A DNA stretch of 64,000 nt from Catonia carolina (lineage: Eukaryota; Arthropoda; Insecta; Hemiptera; Achilidae), in NCBI GenBank assembly GCA_035578175.1, contig JAQMRL010000003.1, forward strand, positions 90,560,469 to 90,624,468, given 5' to 3'. A model generated the notes under the pieces. The model worked only from the letters and a program-made list of their open reading frames with translations, ran no database searches and was not told the DNA's origin. This document shows positions 1-12,372 of this stretch, one piece after another (position 1 is the first letter of the stretch; each line of letters begins with the position of its first letter). Position numbers and translations under genes: made by a program.

Positions 1-2457
1 ACTTTTCTTAAACAATGTGAACTTTTTATTTTTTTTATTTTTTCATACTTTAGTATATTTTTTCGTTCATTGTGATTCCAAATTTAACATTGCTAGATAT
101 TGTATATTATATTCGTTTCTGTTCTTGTTAAGTGTAATGTAATATCGATGCTCTTTCATCTCTTGGTTGTTTTCCATAGTTCAGTTAAAACTTGAAAATA
201 AAAGTTAAAAGAACTTATGTGTTCATTGTTCAAAATTGTGTTGTTATTTTAAAATAAGTCCGTTGTATATCTTTGTTTTAGTCGGTAAAAGTCGTTTGAA
301 TTATCTGAAAGTGAGATCGCGAGATGATTTTTTTGTATGATTCAAGTTTTCTTTAATATTTACAAAAAATATATAGCTAGAATTTATAATATGATTAATT
401 TTTACAGAGCGCTAGGTTGTTTTAAACATCTTGGGATAGAACTATTAACAGTGGGTTTTAATCCTATAAAAACATTTCTAGATTCAAGAACAAATTTTTC
501 GGCTTATGTTAATAGCTGACCGAATGTATACAGAGCTACCGAGACAAATGTTCGTCCTTATAAATTTTAAACTAATGTACTACATTCTGGGAAATTTGGG
601 AAACTTTGATTTTAAATAATTTTGGTAACAATTACGTATATGTATTATGGCTTACAGGACCAACTGGATTTAAAGTTTTATTACAATTTGTGGTTGCTTA
701 AATAAGATCAGAACTGTCGAAAGACAATAAAATGACTATAAGAAGAGCTCTGATATATAAACCTGTGTACTAAAAAACTTAAAACATATGTACCACATTT
801 ATAGGAAACGGAAAACGAACTCAGTGTTGTTTTAGAAAGATTCCACTGTAAGCAATTAAAAGAATCCTGAACACTCCTTGGTAAATTATTAATACCAGGA
901 ACACAATCACCGCTTAAAAAAACATTGGATTTACTAGAAAATACATATTTACAAAGGTTAACTTTTTATCTTATTTAAATTATTCTGCACTCATATAACT
1001 GGGTGCAGTTTCACGGCTTCATCGCGACCTCCGACTAACGTGAAAGAAAAGATTTAGACGAAATAAAAACAACTGGACTTAAAACTGAGAAAATTGTTTT
1101 AGTTAACTGGGAGAGGCTCACAATGTTAAATTAATCAAAACTGACACTACAAATACAATTTTGAACTCTATCTGGACGTACAGAGTACAACACACGGGAA
1201 CAACGAAATAATTCAATATTGACATTATAGAACGTTTTCAGACAAAAATTTGAAGTACAGCTCTTAGGATACCATGGTATAATTTTTTAAATTTAGTTAC
1301 GCATTCCAATGTTTTTAGAGTCATTTGCACAGTTGACAAAATAACTTAAAAAATTAATTAAAAGAAATACTGCTAATATTTATCAAACATTACACACATT
1401 CTCCTCAAATTTATTATCTCTACCTCTATACGAACAAAATCACGATTAAGCAACATTACGTCAACGAGCCATCAAAATTAACGGTTTTATTTTTATACAA
1501 CTGTTAACAAAGATCCACAGTTACATATAGTAACATTCAATACATTAGTTACAACGTTAATAAAAATGTAGTCTGTTTACTTCTTTTTGTAAACAGAGCA
1601 CAAAAATAGCCATTATTATGACAGGTCATTACTGTTAGCGAAATATATAATTCAGCATGATAAAAATTGTGGATGTTTAAAAAGGAAGTAAAATTAGAAT
1701 GGCGGTGAACAACGACCTGTTTTGGATTTTGTGGGTTGCACATAAAAGGGCTTCAGATAATAAAGATACGGGCAGTAACCCCATCGACATGACCTCATGT
1801 CCGTAAAGGGTTTTACTTAACGTGAGAATGCAGTACAAAGATCACACTTTATTGTTACAATCTTTTCTGTTCGTTCCTGCTGTCTTACGATCTATTACTT
1901 TTTTATAGGATTTACCAAATACAAAAGGTTTTAATAATTTATTTTTGTAAGCAAAAATATTTATTTATTTTTACAAAAGTTTGTTGAAAAAACCGTATCC
2001 TACATCTAAGCTAATTTAGTTTTATATACGAAGTACCTTCTTGTAGCAAAAAATTTTGAAAAGTTATTTAAAAGAAAAAAAATTGCCCAAAAGTTAAAAC
2101 AAAAATGGCGAAGTAGTAATAGAGAAATTTTGACAATTATGTGAAGTACTAAGAAACCGACGCAGAATTGGTGTTTGTTAATATTTAGATCCATCTTATA
2201 TATCATTTTAGACAAATACATATTTGTTTCGTTTGGGTCGGTTGTACTCAATTTTTAAAGGTAGAAAATATAAGTGCATGTACGGATACCAGAGTTATGG
2301 GTCAGCTAAACCCTCAACTTTGGCTAAACTAAAAGGTTTTTAATCAAAACCTTTGCGGACAACTATTAACACTACCTTATATAATTCCAAGATGCACACA
2401 ATGTTCGAAGACTGCACACAAATCTGAATACACCTAACATAAGTAAAACAATCAGGG
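1..2457. other. AT-rich stretch without recognisable gene
   Basis: No open frame beyond 81 codons and no domain I recognise. Several short frames on both strands show no codon structure. No inverted-end element or SINE could be defined here. Confidence 0.5.
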
Positions 2458-2606
2458 CCTGCCACGCGGAGGTATTGGGTTCGATTCCCGGCCAGGTTCT
2501 AGAAATTTTCACTTGACAAATCCTACAGTTAATGTTACATAATCCACCGCAAACACTAATGACCTAGCATTTGATGCGACTTTAAATAAATAAATTTTAA
2601 AAAAAT
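2458..2606 (+). repeat. SINE family A, 5'-truncated copy
   Basis: A tRNA-like B box (GGTTCGATTCCC) follows a shortened head. The tail is the family A tail, with a 'ccaccgcaaacactaatgac' segment, then 'TTTGATGCGAC' and a TTTAAATAAA end. The A-box half seen at 44823 and 54646 is missing, so this copy is truncated. No clean target duplication was found. Confidence 0.6.
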
Positions 2607-4595
2607 CAACAGACATACCAGAGATTTATATCAAAATTTGAAAACACAACCCACTAATCCGTGTTCTAAACTCTCCACATTTACGAGGTAACCTCAATCG
2701 TCGCTCCACAGAATGTAGAACAGAGATGTGGGATAATTTTACAAGTCAATAGACTTTTTATTAAATTTATAAAAAACATTGTTAAACAATTTAATCTGTA
2801 AATTTCAAACACCAATTTCATCAATGTTATGGCTTTAAACGTGGGGTTCCTGGTAATGATTGCTCTTCTCATCAAAATTGGTAAAGCAATGTAAAATAAG
2901 CTACAAATACATTTACAAGTTGTTCAAAGCTGAACAGTGTTGTAGATTTAATAAAATACAGTGAAAAAAGACAGAAAAGAACTTTTTATTCCACACACGT
3001 TTCCTGCGACCTGTTTTCAGGTTCATGTGTACATATCGTCCGTTCACCTGTCTCGCTAATTTGGTTTTACATTTGACAACTCTCGATTTAAATGCTGGTA
3101 AATTTAATTATTGAAAATTTAAAATCTCTTGTTCAAACATTTTTACATTCCTAAATTTGATACTGAATGATTTTAGAACGTGATTCATAAATTAGAAAAA
3201 CGCTAGTTGTATTGTATTAATTTCAGTACCTATCACCTTTTATAGTCTGAATTAGCATAAATGTTAAAAACATTCGAGCGTAAGTAAGTATAATCTTAAT
3301 ATTATTTTTCAATCTTAAAATATTATTTCGTTTATTTAAAATTTAATTCGAAGCGTAACATATTATGACAGTATCTAAAGGGAAAATGTTGTTCCAGAAT
3401 TCTCTAGCAGGACTGAGTTTTTAGAAGTGTTAGAGTAAATAATAATAGTTGATAAATCGGGCTAGTTCCAAGAAATTTTTAGAATTATGGTGTACAAAAA
3501 TGGTTAGTATAGGCCTATTGTGATGGCTAGGTACCTGAAAGGGTCGGTGTACCAATTTAGATAATTGACTCTTTTGTAACCCTTTATTAAATTATAATGC
3601 TTTTGTTTAATTTTTGTAAGGATTTCCAGAACCCGACAGAAAAACTTTGTATGATGCCTTTTCCTGTTATTTAGTCTCTGAGTTTCATCAGTGAGTGAAA
3701 TGTGTAGTTAAAACCAATTCGATACCGCGTACAGTTACGTTTATGAAAAGGTCCTTCGTATTCTATAAACGTCGTACAATTTGTTGAACTCATAAGTGGT
3801 TTTCAATTAAATTAAGTCCAAAAATAACCTTGTAATTGGTTAAGTTTATTTAACGTCATTAATTTATTATTTACTACAATTACCAATTTAATTTGTAGTA
3901 TTTTTAATTTATTTGCAGATTTAAGTAAAATTATCTTTTGTAATTTATAGTTTGTAATTACTTTGATTTATTTATATATACTTGTATATTAAACGATAGT
4001 TTGTTAATAATTATTAATTTTACCCAGATCCCGAAATGGGCCTTAGTGATAAGTGTCACAATATTATTAGTATCAAAAAACATCCGATTTGTTTCAAAAC
4101 AGTACACTTAATGCACAATTCATATTACGTACGCTACACAAATATTGTAATAGAAAGTAAAAATGTAATAATGGGTTTTCCGATTTAATTTCTAATAGCT
4201 TGAAGTGAGTTTGAGTAAGAGAAGGATACACAATACGTTTGTAAGTATTGCACATGTACAAGGGTGGCAAAATGCAACATATGTTTGTAATGAACTTAAG
4301 AACCACTTAGGGGTAAACGACCTATGTTAAAGAAATAACTTAGCTTCTAAATTAAAGGACTGAACATAGTACTTTTATAATGTATAACGAACAGTAGTTG
4401 TATCTGTTTTCTGTTTAAACCGTTCCGTTAATTAGTATTTAGTTCATAATTAACTTTTTAAACTAATTTTTAAAGAAAAATATTATTTTACCACAGTTTA
4501 CAGTAACAGGTAGGCTACTAAATAAATTTGTTTGGTAATCGGTTTAATACATAGAATTTTTAACTTTCCTAACCCTTCGACGCTTTTCCTGTACA
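2607..4595. other. AT-rich stretch; only an LTR-like fragment near 4.0 kb
   Basis: No coding signal. The one piece that recurs elsewhere is about 3990-4062, listed separately. The rest looks like unique AT-rich DNA. Confidence 0.45.
3990..4062 (+). repeat. Fragment of LTR-like repeat family E (3' end)
   Basis: The segment with CCAGATCCCGA, then a short variable part and TAAGTGTCACA, closely matches the end of the LTR-like repeat at 27114-27551. Only the last ~70 bases align convincingly. Similarity further upstream is not convincing. Confidence 0.4.
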
Positions 4596-4985
4596 GTTTT
4601 GTTTTTCTTCTTCTCGTGCCTATCCGTTCCGAATATTGGCAACAATCATAGAAATTTTCACTTTATTTGTTTCCCTGCTGACGACCTCTTTTAAGCTTTT
4701 TCCACACCGAGTTCTCAGATTTTGAAGCCACGACACACTTCTTCTGTCAGATTACTTTTTCCATATTTTTTCGCTGCAGAATTGCATGAAGTAACCAATA
4801 TCTGGAATGTTTAATTCAACCTCAAGACATGTTCCAAGTATTAGAGCTTTCTACGCTTGATAGTGTAAATGATTTTCAAGTTTTTGTCATTCACCTTAGA
4901 ACCTGTTGTCATCAAAGCAGTCTATTGTACTCTAAATATTCACCTAGACAGCCCATCACAAATCTCTCCAGTTTCCTATAAAAAT
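4596..4985 (-). pseudogene. Degenerate RTE-type LINE 3' end
   Basis: Read on the minus strand with several frameshifts and stops, this matches the C-terminal tail of the LINE polyprotein better preserved at 33862-34156: a K-V-x-D-K start, a YLEHV stretch, and an ending in a run of Ile/Ala/Asn residues. It closes with the same GAAGAAGAA terminus as the copies at 28905 and 33862. RTE-like elements are target-primed retrotransposons, and dead copies are usually 5'-truncated, as here. Nothing of the endonuclease or of the catalytic part of the reverse transcriptase is left. Confidence 0.5.
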
Positions 4986-7194
4986 TATAGTGTATTATTA
5001 ATAAATCGATATATTTGCTTATGATTCCAGGTATAGTTGTTCAGTAGTTTCTACAGAAGAGACACAATATATTATCAGTGCTCTTCCAAGTTACGAAATA
5101 AATTAATTACTGAAGAAAATGAGAGTATCGACGTAAATATCTTGAATCTGATCAATTACGTGCCATATATGAGTGTATCCGTATATAAGTACTTTGACCT
5201 ACAAACATAAACATTGCGAAAGTGTTAATTTTTTTCTGTTCTTGTATGTGGATTTTATGTTTCATTCATTTTTACGATTTATAATATTATCTTATTTGTT
5301 TTTGTTAATTTATAACCTGGATTAAAAAACCAGCTTAAAGTGTTTCTACTATCAGACATAGCCTGCTTGTGGGGACTACAACAATAATATTTGAAGTTTC
5401 GGAAAAAAGTCGTGGGTTGTCCTGAAACGAAGGTACACAAGTTGTGATATTTGCAATAAATAGCTGCAGAAATTAAAATGGAACAGTACACTCTGAGAAG
5501 AGTATGGGTAGGTAAAGTGCGAAACAGCAATACAATTTTATCACATCTTAATTCTGCCAGTTTTAAGGTATGGTTTAGAGTTTTGGATTCCTGGCGTAGT
5601 ATATGTCAATAATTGTAGATATTGTTAAGATGTGACTGTTAAGGTCTTTATCAAGGTATCAATTGTTGAACCATAAAAATGAACATAATAGCCATGAACT
5701 TAATGCACTAGGGGTTTGATAAATCATTTAGTGACACGGGCAGAAACACATTATAATTATATGGTAATTTATTTTGTATGGTGGAAGATCAAATACCTAA
5801 ACAAGTATTTACTTATAAGATAATTGAACAACGTTACATTGGAAGATCTCGGAACAGATGGTTTAACTTCTTTATGAAATAGCAGATTACTACTTTGAAG
5901 TTGAATCAGGCCAGAAGGTTTAATCTGTGTATTTTGTGATGTTAAATAAAAAAAAGAGTCATTCCGACTTTAGAAAAAGAAGTCTATACGTAGGCTATAA
6001 TTACGGGAATACAGGTACAATGTTGGGAAATACTCGTTGGTCAGTGCTATTTTTAAAATATACGTTGCAAAATTAAGTATAAAATTAAATATTAGGTATT
6101 TAAAGTATGCTTTCACAGCTGTAACTTTTCTTACATCAAAGTAAAGTAGTTGGTAATGGTGTAGCGACAGTGTCAGTTATTTTATTCATTTTAATTTTTC
6201 AAAGAGAAAGTTTCTAAAATTAACAGTTAGGTTCTAGAACTGATCTGCTTTTTCCATTTTGTATACAACCACTAAGGTTTAATGCAGTATAAATTAACCT
6301 TAAGGAATTCCAAGATACACAGGACGATAAATAATTTAAATTTATAATTGTATAATGAAAAATGACGGTTATTTGAACAGTTCAGTTGAAACTATTTATT
6401 CAATCATAATTGTCAAAATAACCTTAATATGAAATTACCTTAATAAAGTTTGCAAAAAATTCTTTTCAGCTGAAGCTCAAACAAGTACAAGTTAAAACTT
6501 GTACGTGTAAACCTACGGGTTGCAGTTATAATCAATTGTGCTAGTGTGTCAAGGGCTAGAACTAAAACAAATGAAAAAGACTACAAAAATGTAAGCAATT
6601 TAATATGAAGTTCGCATGAGCAGAAAATACCAAGAAAAACTTTTGAGGCGTTGTTTTTACACAGCAACAAAACCCGGAAGAGTTATTATGGTATCTGGGG
6701 TATTATGAGTGTAGCTGAAACTTGGTATGGGGTTGAGTCGGTTGGTTTTTGATGGTTCTGGTTTGTAAATTGTTGGAGGGAAGATGAGAAAGGGGTGGTG
6801 GGTTACTACAAGTGGTATAAGCTCAATGTCATCTGGCGGGGACATCGCACCCTTTATTCAATGGGTTGGACAGAACGCGTTGGAACAACCAACGTTTATA
6901 TGATACGCCTGGCCTCCATCCCATTCCATTCAGAGTTCAAATTATTTAGAAAAACTGCTTTTACAAGTTTGTTGTTCCCATTTTACTTAAATTTTCTTTT
7001 ATTTCGTTTATTTTTTAAAATATTTATGTAATTTAGCAAAGTGGAATTCCTTATAGTTAATAACAATTAAAAGTATATTTTATCTTTTCAAATTAATTTC
7101 ATTTAAGAAATAAATAGAATGTTAAATATTTGTCCACCCAAATATTTCATTTCATTTACATATATTTATATTTCATTTAATATTAACTGAGAGA
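4986..7194. other. AT-rich stretch without recognisable gene
   Basis: Short frames only. Opposed frames of 62 and 78 codons at 6657-7031 overlap in a slightly G-rich patch, but neither has a recognisable domain. No repeat family defined in this window occurs here. Confidence 0.45.
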
Positions 7195-7800
7195 TCAGAG
7201 GGACCCAAACATTTTAATACTTAGGAGTTATAATCTCCGAAGAACTTCAACAGAGATGACGAAATAAAGAAGAAATTGAGGCAAGTTAAAATATATATAG
7301 GGTCACTTGACTCAGTGCTACAAGAAAACCACTTCATAAACCACACAAAAAAATAAATATTCAACACAACAGTATGCAGCCTAATGACTTATAGAGCTGA
7401 GAGCTGGGTGGTGAATGAATAAAATCAGGATTAAAATAATGGAACTAAGATGCACTTCTGGAGGGGAATTTGTGGGCTGACGAGAACGGACCAAATTACC
7501 AATATGAGTGGGAATACGAAACCGAATTACGATGGAAAGCAACCCGAAATTGAATTCAAATTTTTAATCCAATTCGGCTTTTTAAAACATTGAATTCGGA
7601 TTGAAGAGTTTTCCGTTATTTGGAGGAAACGAAGCTAGTATGACATGCGCATATGAGAAGGGCAGGTAGAGGCAGATGGATAGCGCGAGTAACAGATCTG
7701 AGTGGGAAGGCACAAGATAGGCAAAACCAGGCTGTCCTTAACTGATGAGATGAACGAGCAACTGATATGGCAAAGAAATTGTAAACTAAAGTAAGTCAAA
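7195..7800 (+). pseudogene. Degenerate RTE-type LINE reverse transcriptase C-terminus
   Basis: With stops and frameshifts, the + strand reads as the typical LINE block after the reverse transcriptase core: a YLGVIIS motif at about 7222, a Lys/Arg-rich region with 'YIGSLDSVLQENHFINHTKK', a damaged YGAE-like motif near 7390, and an Arg/Gly-rich ending near 7650-7700. The better preserved frame at 45922-46566 has the same order of motifs. A ~90-bp stretch near 7535-7620 rich in AATTCG/GAATTC looks like a local duplication. The copy is dead and has no 5' part. Confidence 0.6.
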
Positions 7801-8094
7801 GATTCATCGAGCTTTGACCTCTGTGATATTTATGAAAAAAACATACATAAAATATTACGATAAAATTTGATTTAAGTAAACATAAGACAACTGTCCGGCA
7901 ACTTTACTACTGCAGAGTCGCCTTTTCGTTGTTTTTGTCTTTAATTTTATATTACGGTACTGTATATTGAGCTGCACAATTTCCGTATGTGATATATAAA
8001 TGGCGGTAGGAATTTTACTTTTAGGAGAAGAGATACTAATGGTATATTCTCCGTTTATAACTTCTGGTGTCGTCCGTTATTCAGACCAAGAGGT

Positions 8095-8590
8095 CTCTAT
8101 CTAGTCCTTCGTGAAATTTACTATAGAACGACGCGCTTAGTTTTAGTGTCGGAATTTTTAAATAATCGCGAAGGGTTTTATTGCTTACATAAAAAGGAGC
8201 GCCAGAAGCAAATTTTAGGAATTTTTATTTAAAGGCCTGGATCCACTTTAAATTACTCCCTACCGATACTCCAAAGAGCTTGACACCTTAAGTCCAAATT
8301 GGTCTTAAAAGGGTTTTGTATATTAAAATTTTGGAATGGAAGTTAAATTTTGATCGAAGATTAATTAAGCAGAAGAGTAGCTTCTGGGGGCGGTTAAGTT
8401 CTAAACGTTTTGTACGCCGATGATGCTTCGAAGTGAGTCGCCTGTCAAGCCATAAGCCAAGGCCATATAGCATCACTCTGGCCTGGGGGATATGAATGTT
8501 ATTCAGGATCATAGGCGGACATGTTTGACTTCGTAAGGTGAACGTGACCTGTGTTGATTTATTGGGTTCACCTTAATACCCGTTGGCCGT
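8095..8590 (-). pseudogene. Jockey-type LINE reverse transcriptase fragment
   Basis: On the minus strand the translation runs through a threonine-rich VTFT-like start, 'IHIPQARV', a YGLGLWLDRRLT segment, an IYKTLLRPIWT motif, then, after a stop, a second part with FYVSNKTLRDYL and a closing DRDLLV plus stop at about 8100. These are the thumb and C-terminal motifs of jockey-clade reverse transcriptases. There are at least two stops, and the part between the FYSKF-like motif and the RDLLV end is shortened by a deletion. The sequence after the stop (ATAACGGAC) also follows the fragment at 40815, as expected for a shared 3' UTR. Confidence 0.7.
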
Positions 8591-9127
8591 TTCTTAAACT
8601 AAATACAACATGTGCAGATTTGGTTTCTCAAAATTTGTATTTTTAAAATATCTAAAAATATATCTGAAAAATTTTCCAAGTGTACCATATATTATGTTCT
8701 TTTACTGATGAAGCTGTTCATATTTATTTCGTCGTAAGTAAATTATCTTAAATTTTTATTACACTTTCGTAGTTTCCTTTCTAATAAATAAAATTTGAGC
8801 AAAAATATTTATTTTCAGGAACAAAACACTTTGTGTCTGTTTTACTTGGCTACTATGTTACAAACTATCTATATGCCTTATACCACTTTTACCCTTTTTG
8901 TAACATCTTTACGTACGATGTTTACTAACTTTATTAGAGAAATTGACCCACAAATTTGTCGTACGCTGAGTAATTGTTTTCTTTGTTGTTGAATAAATTT
9001 TTTTTCAGTATAATAGGCTTCTCTTAAATTGCTTGGCCAGTCAAATAGATAAAAAATAATTTACCCGCTTTTCATTGATATATTTTCAACCTAATGAGAA
9101 TAGCAAAGTTAAGTACCAAACTTTTCG
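8591..9127. other. AT-rich stretch, nothing recognised
   Basis: One 65-codon frame at 8795-8992 without a recognisable domain. No repeats recognised. Confidence 0.4.
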
Positions 9128-9192
9128 TTTTGCTTCGTGAAATCTGTACGGGCTCAGATTATCCTTACAGCTGCTGACCTAGAAACTAACCA
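9128..9192 (+). repeat. Possible relic of retroposon family C tail
   Basis: The end of this segment (GCTGCTGACCTAGAAACTA) differs by one base from the end of the family C copy at 14187-14583. Upstream the match drops quickly, so it may be a very old copy. Confidence 0.35.
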
Positions 9193-9394
9193 ACTGTTAA
9201 TTCATTTTGGTCTAGTATTACAACATTAAATCGATAACGAACTGGACGGTTAGTTCAACTTTGAAATCCCCTTTATAGGGAACTGATGGTTCTTAGAACC
9301 AACAGCTGCTATGAAAGGAATCGCTGAACAGTAAAGTAGGAAAAAGCGGAGGATGAAGAAAAATAATAAATAGTAGACTAGATTTTAAATATAA

Positions 9395-9568
9395 AGGGTG
9401 ATTATAAATGAAATATAAACTTTAATTCCTTATAAAAATGATTTTTTTCAAGATTAAATGTTTACTTGCAAGATTTCTTTCAAAATTTTATCCATAAATG
9501 ATTAAAAAGTATGCCATTTGTTGCATGAAAGACAGTTGAATTCGTCCAAAACATGCTAACATACACAT
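9395..9568 (+). repeat. Possible end of a mariner-like element
   Basis: The piece begins with GGGTGATTATAAATG, close to the GGGTGATTCAAAAAG end of the mariner-like element at 35415. It is followed by a TTTGTTGCATGAAAGAC segment of a kind I associate with mariner-like elements. The other end was not found because family D begins at 9569. This is inference. Confidence 0.3.
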
Positions 9569-10287
9569 AAAAATTTGGAGTAAAATACTCACACAACTTT
9601 CTCTTAACAATGCAAATAATTAACAATATAACCTGACATTAGTTTTAAAACATTAGGAATAAACAAAAATCTAACCTCAAAAAACATAACCTAATTTAAA
9701 TCATGAGTGAATGATGCAAAATAAAAACGAACCTTAGTTTGGTATAATAATACGGAAAATCATTCTTTGACGGTAACTTAGGTTTGTAATGAAAACTTTT
9801 TTAAATAAAAGCTGCACATCTTTTAATTTCCCATGAGTTTTATTATATAGGCTACTACACTTTTGTCGTAAAATTCATACTCAGACCGAAATTTAAGAAC
9901 ATTCATCTTTACACCTTTTTATGAAAAAAAACAGAAAATCACTAATTACCGCTAAACAAAGCGTTATACAAAAAAAGTTAGAAATTGAGGTTGTAGAATT
10001 TAACATTTTTTTACAACTGTGATTAATATTATAAACTTTTGTCTTAAAACGCATTTAAAGGCCGCAATCCTAAAAAAACATTTTTTTTCTACGCAAGTAC
10101 AGACTCCCCAAGAATTTCGGCAGACATTGCGCCTACCCTATAGAACATAAAAAATGTAGTAAAAGAGGCGATTTTAAAATAATCGTAGGAGCCGTGTTTG
10201 AGAAAATCGCAAAAAAGTTAAAAATGATACGAATAAACCACTAATTCCGGTTGACTCATGTTGATGAAAATGTTCGTGTCGGGTCTT

Positions 10288-10321
<34 letters not shown>

Positions 10322-10459
10322 AATTGCTATAAACATGTTTTTTGGGTTCAGGGGGTCTGAAATATATGAATATCCGGTGAAACTTGATTCCAAAAAATCG
10401 ACATGAAAATAATACTTTCCTTTTTATATATTATTTATATAGGCAACAAAAAGTAAAAA
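9569..10459 (-). mobile_element. Family D non-autonomous element (inverted copy)
   Basis: Full-length minus-strand copy of the repeat at 24902-25825. Both ends carry versions of ACTTTCTCTTGCC in opposite orientation. The interior has the CATGTCGATTTTT block, the AACATG segment, a (CA)n microsatellite at 10291-10321, and the TCAAAATCGG-like block. No transposase is encoded. The inverted ends suggest a DNA transposon derivative, but the superfamily is unknown. Confidence 0.6.
10291..10321. repeat. (CA)n microsatellite inside family D
   Basis: About 15 uninterrupted CA units. The same position in the plus-oriented copy at 25035-25059 is (TG)n, so the microsatellite is part of the element. Confidence 0.9.
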
Positions 10460-10764
10460 TTCATTTATATAATGTGTTTATCTTAATCAGTGAATGTTTA
10501 TTACAATTTAATTAATGGTTTACAGTGTTGCCAGTTGAATTAAATACATAGTACCTTAGACTATACGCTTTTTCAGGGCTGATGAGCTCTGAACGACGAA
10601 TTGCACCTTACTCACTTCATAGCTAGTCAATGAATTGCCAGCAACGTTGCCAACACTTTCTCTCGTAGCTCTGTAATATATTTTATAAGCCATTTTTTGG
10701 TCTTTCAATAACAATTATAACCTGTGAACATTCAATCAGCTGATTATATTAAAAATTATTGCAT

Positions 10765-10803
10765 ATTAACGCCAGGGCCGTTGAAAACGGCCCTGATTAA
10801 CGC
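10765..10803. mobile_element. Minimal hAT-like remnant: palindrome between 8-bp target duplications
   Basis: The 8-mer ATTAACGC occurs at 10765-10772 and again at 10796-10803. Between them lies a 23-bp palindrome, arm CAGGGCCGTT, loop GAA, arm AACGGCCCTG. hAT transposons make 8-bp duplications and commonly have inverted ends starting CAGGG, so this is best read as a hAT insertion in which almost everything between the two termini has been lost. It encodes nothing. Confidence 0.6.
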
Positions 10804-12294
10804 GCTATATAATCTGTGTTCAGTACGAGATGCAAGACACGAGTGAACTACTGTGGCTCTTACACGCAAGCGCGCGTAATGCTTGTCAGGCTGAAACATT
10901 CGTACAATCTGACAACGCTGGCAAACGTTCTGATTTGTCTAAACCCGTGGAACAGCAAACTCATCAACCGTGAAAAGCATTATAGCAAATATTAGTGATA
11001 ATCGTCGAATAGTACACGGGTCAAAGTCTTCTACCTGAGAATCATTGGAAAGTACACGCAAGCGTCACGCCGGAAAGTACACGTGATATGCCACGTTGTT
11101 AATTCAACACGACTTTTGCATCAAAAGCAGTTATTTTAACAATTAGTTTTTTAAAAATCCTAGTAAAACTACACAATTTACTACCTTCACATACTGGAGT
11201 TTAATTTTTTTTGTTATGGAAAACGTAATTTAATTTTTATGCACTCTGTATAATTAACAACATAGAGATAGGATTAATTACAGAACGTTTATCTGTGGAA
11301 ATAGAGGTTCATATTGTTCTCTAAAAGTTCCTGAAAGTTGATACTATATATTACTGCCCGTATATTTAGCATTTACACTCGAGTTCAACATATAATATTT
11401 AATACAAGAGTAAACTCCGGAACATTTACAACCATTACATTACTGTCTGTATATTTTTGCTTGCAGTTTATTTGAAGCTTCTATTGCATTTATATTGTTT
11501 TAGGATGTGAATGTGTACTTGTTTCTTAGATTACACAAACAGAAAGTTAGTCGAGTTGTTGAAAATTGTTAATGCACTTGGTGTTTTACTTCACTTTATA
11601 CTATAGTAAATGTTCTGACAGTAAAAAATCTCTTGGTTCCCATTGCTTTAAGGATAAATGTGTATATTTATCAGTGAATTCACTTTCAATGATACATAAA
11701 TCTTCTTGTCTGAATATGTCTAATATCTTGGGATTTATTTTCAATAGACAACTGACGAACAAAATTTATACACGAGTCGATTTAAAAGAAATCAGGTTGG
11801 CTTAGAGTTTATATACGGTGCATTGATGCGGCAACAAGAATATTGTATATTGTACTATGAACAAAATCAATTCAAAAAGATTTACAAAATGATAAGAACT
11901 TTAAAATATTACCTCTACTAGCAAAGTTTTCCCGAAGGACATAAATTTCAATATCAGTGTAATAGACATTGCTAATTTTAAGAGTATAAAAATAAAAATA
12001 TCCTTGATATAATTAACCTAAATAAATTTGAAATTCATAATTGAAATTTATTTTACTAATATTGTTAACAAATTTATATTAATTAACAAAAATTAGTTTA
12101 AAATTATAGGCTCTGGTCCTGGATTATGGAGAATCGGATTAAACCGGTTTTGGTCAAGCGCCAAAATAAATAATAATTTCAGTTTTTCGGTTAAAGTTTG
12201 TATATTTATTTGAATATAATACATTATTCATTATATTATTGAAAGCTATGCAGACGGCAAATTGAGTTAGATGAAAATGAGTCTTGAAATAAAT

Positions 12295-12372
12295 GACAGA
12301 CCTGACCGGGAAACGATCCTAGAAGCCCTTGAATAGAAGCCAATTTTGTTGACCACTACTCTAACAGTTGAC
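12295..12372 (-). repeat. Diverged SINE family A head
   Basis: On the minus strand a GTTAGAGTAGTGGTCAAC stretch is followed by GGATCGTTTCCCGGTCAGG, resembling the A and B boxes of the family A heads at 44823 and 54646. No tail is visible. Confidence 0.4.

Noticed and set aside
10291..10321. CA run as an independent feature or Z-DNA regulatory site
   Set aside because: It recurs at the same place in other family D copies, so it belongs to the repeat.
10773..10795. Hairpin as a transcription terminator
   Set aside because: No T-run and no gene nearby, and the flanking 8-bp duplications point to a transposon relic.
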